Part shown: piece after piece, positions 59,202-64,000 of the stretch | How the letters are laid out: each line of letters opens with the position of its first letter | How positions within the stretch are numbered: position 1 is the stretch's first letter | Assembly: GCA_902729315.2 (NCBI GenBank) | Contig: LR746273.1 | Location: 2,767,001 to 2,831,000, forward strand | Source: Spirodela intermedia | Taxonomy: Eukaryota > Streptophyta > Magnoliopsida > Alismatales > Araceae | Length of the DNA stretch: 64,000 nucleotides | Reading direction: 5' to 3' | Position numbers and translations under genes: made by a program | Notes under the pieces: generated by a model | The model's input: the letters and a program-made list of their open reading frames with translations, nothing else | Told to the model about the DNA's origin: nothing | Databases searched by the model: none

Positions 59202-59534
59202 TCAGACGATTTCTGCCCTCTCGAGGGCCACAGACGGCCGCACTCCCGGCGCCAGTGCCGCAGCACCGCCCGGGGCAGCGCCCTGTCGCGGCTGCGGCGG
59301 GTGGGAGGAGAGCCGCTTCATGAGGGACTGTATCCGGACGAGGTACTCCCTGGCCTGCGCCAGAGCCTCGGCCTCCACCTCACCCAGCTGTGCACACAGC
59401 CGCTCCTCGGCCTCCTCGGACATCCGCAGGCGCTCTCGCGCCACCACGAGGTCCCTCCGCGCCGCCTCCTCCCTCTCCGGGCTCCGCAGCAGCTCCGCCT
59501 CCAGAGCCTCGTTCTTCCTCCTCATCCTCTCCAT
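59202..59534 (-). CDS. LSU-like (response to low sulfur) coiled-coil protein
   Basis: A 110-aa frame from the ATG at 59534. It starts MERMRRKNEALEAELLR, continues as a heptad-rich coiled coil, and contains the family hallmark EEAEERLCAQLGEVEAEA followed by QAREYLVRIQSLMKRLS (about residues 40-75). LSU proteins are small plant coiled-coil hubs induced by sulfur starvation that bind other proteins, including sulfur-metabolism and stress regulators. The C-terminal ~35 residues (Pro/Ala-rich) exceed the usual 90-100 aa length. The frame is open upstream to a non-ATG codon at 59558, so the first ATG was chosen. The gene is intronless as is usual for the family. It lies between module units 2 and 3 and points away from unit 3. 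Confidence 0.8.
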   Translation of the reverse strand: MERMRRKNEALEAELLRSPEREEAARRDLVVARERLRMSEEAEERLCAQLGEVEAEALAQAREYLVRIQSLMKRLSSHPPQPRQGAAPGGAAALAPGVRPSVALERAEIV

Positions 59535-60645
59535 CTCCTCCGTCTCCCTCTTCGTCAAACGCGGCCTCGTTCACCGCTGCCCCCTGCGCCTGGAGCTGGC
59601 GGGATGTCCTGGCCACGCCCGGCGCCATCGCCGAGGGATGCACCCACCAAACTGTCAACAGCGGAATCGCGGGGGGAAACGGAAATCGAATTCCACGCAT
59701 TTTCTTCTAAAAGAACCAATAATGGGCGTGTTTCAGCTCTACCAATCTGCACCAGTTGTGTCGTTGGTCATTTGGAGTGCAGAAAGGACGGGAATGAAGT
59801 GGGGGATGAGAGAGGGAGCGAGACCGCTACGTTGACTTTTACCCATGTGTTCTAATGTAACCTTCTATATATGTTTTAAAAAATAAAATCTCCAATAGAC
59901 TTTTGAGGAGACTTTTAATTATTTTCAGGCCGACTTCTCATAAGACCACCCGGGGTCAACATTATTTTTACAATGGAGCACTTTTGTGAGTCTCGCGCAA
60001 ATATAAATATATTTCATTCCATAATTACGAATCTACGTGGTGAACCTCATTGGAGAGTTTATGCGATTAACCTCAGTAGAAGGTCAATGAAATTTCGTGA
60101 GCTTAAGCTTATTTCCAAGTACATGGGATAAATAGCATGACGACCTTCTAGGATGAAATCCATTCGAGTCCATTGAATAAAAGCTTGATTCTATTACTTT
60201 TTTGAATGAGCCAGTTTATAGAATGTTTTCATTAATCGAGGCCGTTAGGTCCTAGACTCCCATGTGAGCTACATAAGGACTTCACGTGGGACCCATTGAT
60301 ATGATGCATGCTCCTTAAGCACATCGTGGACATTAGATCATATAGGATGCCTGTTATGAGCCGATTATCACCGTGGTAGTTCCAAAAACATTATGTTCAT
60401 TTAAGGTCATATGACCTCAATGCTATTGTGTATAGTCTCATATGACATATCTTATAAGTACTAAGCATGATGCCCATAAATAAAACTAAATGAGGCATTG
60501 GACACAAGCCTTTTTTCGTAGGATCCTATTAAGAGGGTGAGATAACGAGACAAGTAATGCTAATTAAGCCAACCAGAGATAAAAATCATGGGGAGATGAA
60601 ATTTCATACCAAATTGTATTACTTTCTTTAGTAAGTGACGCATTG
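59535..60645. other. LSU upstream region and AT-rich intergenic
   Basis: Minus-strand TATATAG at about 59866 could be a TATA box for the LSU-like gene, but it is some 330 bp from the ATG. The sequence from 59880 to 60645 is AT-rich with no gene. Homology to unit 2 starts abruptly at about 60650. Confidence 0.45.
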
Positions 60646-61930
60646 CCCCCTCCGCTTGCTTCGATATTTCCTCCATGTATGATCCTTTGCTTCTGGTGGT
60701 GGGTCGTTACTTTCCATCCAAGGTAGGGTTTATTTCCGTGTTTCCGGCCGATTGGCGACTACCACTGGTGCCACAGCGACCGCCACCAGAGACGGCGTCG
60801 CTCGCCTTCGGAACGTTGCTAGAATTGCTGGTCTGAAGCGTTTGTAGATGCGGGATTCTTCACCTCTTAGTCAGTCATCCCTTGTCCCTCGAGTGAGTCG
60901 TTACTCTCGGGTTTTCGATATATTCTATCATCTTCATCGTTATGTTCCATTTCTGTATTTCTTCAGAAAATTTCGTTATTTATCTCTCCGCGAACCGCTG
61001 ACCCCTCCCCCACTAGTTGTATCTCTGTTAATCATCGGGACGACAAGAACCGGCGGGCCAATTCTCTGTTCCTCCCTCGCCTGTGGATGCGGGCACTGTG
61101 GTCCGCTTGTTCTAATTTCGTGAGGGTGTTGTACGACAATGACCTTAGTTAATGCTCGACTCTGCTTTCTATGGAGGAGCAACCTTTTATTTTGTCTTTG
61201 AGGAGCTAATAACATAATCTTTCATCGTAAACTGTAGTTCTGCGTTCTGTCTTGCTGCAATGTGGCACATTTAGTTGATTGAGTAAAATGTTTACTTTGT
61301 TTAGAAATCATGGGCTTCGATTCTTTGCCATAATGAATCATTGTTCTGCATAGTGATGGAATAGTTGGGCATCTAAAAAGCTTGTTGTTTGCCTTTTTCC
61401 TCTCTGATCTAAGTGTAGGGTGTGATCCTCTCCAGCTTATATACGAACTGTATACTTTTTATTGAATAATTTCATCATGTGGAACTCCACAGTGCCTTAG
61501 ATGGCCCTCGGTTGAGATAAATCCTCACTGATTTCTGTATGGTCGATGGCCTTTGGAGTTTTTGCTGGCTATCTAGATTTCTATGAAAATCCTAATCCAG
61601 AGAACTATTTATTGAGCTTTTTATGTTGTCAGACAAAGGATCGCTGATATCACTGGGCATCTGTCCATCTAATAGCATTGATATAGACATAGGTTAGGCT
61701 TCTCCTATCGTCGTTTTGCTATTTTTCTCTTGCCCTTGATTAATCAACAATTCAGTTTTAGTTAAAACTTACACTTGCCAAGTAAAATATCCTCTCACAT
61801 AAACCAATTTCGTGATGAAGTTCCCTTTTACTTGTACATTGACGGCCTTCTGAAGAAGTGTACATGTCCGCCGTCCTCCCGCCCTCCCCTCCAATGATGT
61901 AAAAGATAGCTTGTGAGCGAAGATCATACT

Positions 61931-62454
61931 GTGCTACACCTTGCCGAGGAGAGTACGCAAGAAACCTACTACGATGTCCTCTGTGTTGAAGAAACCGCAA
62001 GCTATGAGGAGATCCGGGCACATGACAAGGCTGCTGTCCTCCGCTCGCATCCAGCCAAGCTCAGCTCCAAACAGCCAATTGGGATCACCAAATAGTACGA
62101 GAGAGATTTCTGAAGATCCACAAGGCCTGGGAAGTTCTCAGTTATGCAGAGTTGAAATCAGCTTATGACAGGGACTTTAAGGGGTTGAAATATGGGTCAT
62201 CAGTGTGTGCAGATGAAGTTGAGTTGAAGGATACGAGTGTGGGTGATTGTGGTGACGCTGTGGAGCTCATTTTTCCTTGTAGGTGTGGAGACAATTTATC
62301 GATTACCTCGGATGAGCTGGAGGAGATGGGATTTCTTCTGGATGGTAGCAGGATGTTGGAGAGGCAGGATGCCTCTGATTTGGCACCTGTGTCTGTTACA
62401 ATTTCTTGTTCTTCGTGTTCTTTGATAATTTGGTTAAGAATAGATAGTACTTGA
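61931..62454 (+). pseudogene. DPH4: DPH4-like J-protein, unit 3 copy
   Basis: Matches the unit 2 copy including GTG in place of the start ATG (61931), HPA in place of HPD (62048-62056), and the 1-bp deletion leading to a stop at 62093-62095. These lesions therefore predate the duplication of units 2 and 3. The CSL finger is intact to the stop at 62452-62454. Small private changes exist (for example SDAEL to SYAEL near 62142). Confidence 0.9.
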
Positions 62455-62879
62455 ATCCTCTCTATGGCGAATTTGTTTAACCTGTTGGCCGATATTGTGT
62501 GAGAATTTACTTGATTGATGCTAAAATATGAGAAGATATGCTATTCGTCGCTTGTATTACGGTCTTTTTAATGATTGATGTAGTCTATATTTTTTAACGT
62601 TTATGGAAAAATAAAACTGTAAAATAGAATAAGAATATGCTTGCCAGCTTTTCTTTCACAACAATCATGGAAGATGCTGAATAATGTCACTCATAATAAA
62701 ATGTGAACCATGATGCAACTAATGATGAATAAATTTAAGATGTACGCTGGAAAGAATAATAAATGATTTTGTATCTAATGTCACGCTTTTAAGAAGTATG
62801 CACAGTTTCGTGTCTTAATTTTTAAAATGTAAAAAAAATGTTGATAGTGAGTTCATTGCAAAATAACTCATGGCGTACA

Positions 62880-62881
<2 letters not shown>

Positions 62882-62957
<76 letters not shown>
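62882..62957 (+). repeat. (CT)38 upstream of protease TATA, unit 3
   Basis: About 76 bp of CT, about 32 bp shorter than in unit 2, followed by a (AT)n run from 62959 that is the likely TATA region. Confidence 0.97.
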
Positions 62958-62961
<4 letters not shown>

Positions 62962-63083
62962 TATATATATATATATATCTGAAAATGCGTACATAAATGT
63001 ATAAGACCCTGCTCCAGCTCACCGCACAGTGCGGTCCTTACCCTTTTTCATCCCTCCAGAATCGAATACTTTTAGAACAGAAG

Positions 63084-64000
63084 ATGTGTCTCTGGAGGCC
63101 TAAGATTGTAGTGGCGCTCTTGTCCAGCTGGGCCTTTATCTCTTTGACATGGGCCTCTTTTGTTATAGAAGACTACGAGGGTCCTAGAATCGGGCTGGAG
63201 ACGTTGAGAAGTGAGGAAGAGATCTCATGGTTATACGATGAGTGGCTAATGACGGTCGACAGGACGTACGAGGAACCTGGGGAGAGGCAAAGGAGGTTTG
63301 AGATCTTCAAGGATAACCTTCTCTTCATTGACGAACACAATCATCCCAAGAACAACCACACCTACACCATCGGTCTTAACGAGTTGGCTGATCTCTCTTA
63401 CGAAGAGTATCAAGCCAAGTACCTCATCCCTTCGATAGGCGAGAACCCCCTCTTTTCCTCTGGGCGTGGTGACGAGCTTGCAACTGAAGAGCACGGCGAT
63501 GGAGACCTGGAACAAGTACCCGATTTCAAAGACTGGCGGATTGATGGTTCGGTCAGCGCTGTCGTCAACCAAGGGTCCTGCGGTAAGTTTGTTCTTTTTT
63601 TTAATCTCACTTGTAGCGCCGTCAACCTCTCCAGGGCTTCACGAGGACTGGCTTGTTGACTGACGGCATCAGCCACGCTAAAACACAAGGAATCACACGA
63701 ATCCACACGTTAAATATCATCTACTTCAGACTTAAGCATGTTAACTGTGATAAAAGGGAGTTGCTGGGCTTGGGCGGCTGCTGCTGCTGTGGAGGGACTT
63801 CATCACATTCGTACAGGACAAATGATAAGAGTTTCCGCGCAGCAGCTTGTTGACTGCGATTCGCGTTCCAGCGGTTGTGAGGGCGGGTCGCAGAGTCGCG
63901 CCATTTCCTATATTCAACAGAATGGCGGCGTTGATTCCGCGGAGAATTACCCCTACACAGGGAAAAAGGGCGTGTGTAGAACGAACAGCGTAATACAGCA
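63084..64000 (+). CDS. Bromelain-like cysteine protease (partial at window end)
   Basis: Exon 1 63084-63582 and exon 2 63757-63989. A 5' splice site starts at 63990 and later exons lie beyond the window. Exon 2 is 233 nt, in phase with exon 1, so the frame runs through [19 protein letters not shown] without the shift seen in unit 2. Domains as in unit 2: signal peptide, ERFNIN-type prodomain, mature start VPDFKDWR, catalytic Cys in SCWAW (usually SCWAF), and the GCEGG motif with Cys residues for the conserved disulfides. ATG 63084 is chosen because both units share it and unit 2 has a stop upstream in frame. Papain-family proteases are made as vacuolar or secreted zymogens. His and Asn of the triad should be in the missing exons, so activity cannot be judged. 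Confidence 0.85.

Larger units (their letters stand above)
60650..64000 (+). repeat. DPH4-protease module, unit 3 (runs off window)
   Basis: Nearly identical to unit 2 from the leader onwards, but lacking the left ~0.8 kb present in units 1 and 2. It also lacks 341 bp (unit 2 positions about 51981-52321). The pieces are joined within a short shared AT(T)n stretch, which suggests deletion through microhomology. Unit 1 retains at least the start of the deleted segment, so this is a loss in unit 3. Confidence 0.92.

Noticed and set aside
59053-59855. Long + strand frames opposite the LSU-like gene
   Set aside because: Shadows of the minus-strand coding sequence; Ser/Pro/Arg-rich without domain content.

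Overview
The window is nuclear DNA of a flowering plant, most likely a commelinid monocot. This is inferred from G+C-rich exons set in AT-rich intergenic DNA, GT-AG introns, many (GA/CT)n microsatellites, plant-only families (BURP, WAT1-related, LSU) and a bromelain-like protease. I cannot name the species. No rRNA, complete tRNA, CRISPR array or bacterial-type operon was seen.

1-24 kb is AT-rich and built from old duplications around a BURP gene. One complete, apparently intronless polygalacturonase-1-beta-like gene lies at 9857-11773. An upstream partial copy (about 1.1-5.3 kb) keeps its 5' flank and only the first codons. A downstream copy (22.23-23.95 kb) has lost the signal peptide and the BURP domain, carries several lesions and is split by a 442-bp solo LTR with a 5-bp target duplication. 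The last ~560 bp of that copy are almost identical to the intact gene while the rest is clearly diverged. Between them lie a decayed Ty3/gypsy pol fragment (14.46-15.2 kb) and a 1.6-kb diverged direct repeat (17.9-19.5 and 20.1-21.75 kb).

27.6-37.5 kb holds the two best complete multi-exon genes. A ten-exon gene on + (28781-31673) encodes an endonuclease/exonuclease/phosphatase-fold protein with an EF-hand (At1g02270 type, 453 aa). A six-exon gene on - (35041-37311) encodes a WAT1-related EamA transporter (362 aa). Both reconstruct with consistent splice phases. An unrecognised G+C-rich stretch (32.95-34.31 kb) lies between them.

38.5-64 kb contains three copies of one module, a DPH4-like J-protein followed by a papain/bromelain-like cysteine protease. 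Unit 1 (38.49-41.64 kb) is old and keeps only a scrap of the protease. Units 2 (49.27-55.1 kb) and 3 (60.65 kb to the window end) are a recent, nearly identical direct duplication at a 10,613-bp offset. All three J-protein copies are broken and all have lost the HPD motif. The protease has a 1-bp frameshift at the catalytic-cysteine exon in unit 2 but is open in unit 3 as far as the window shows. Among and between the units sit a small proline-rich secreted protein (46114-46410, -), a wrecked UNC93-like transporter (57393-58800) and an LSU-like coiled-coil gene (59202-59534, -).

I found no evidence for a new multi-gene system. The notable signals concern duplication, gene conversion and uneven decay, together with loss of the J-protein catalytic motif in every copy.
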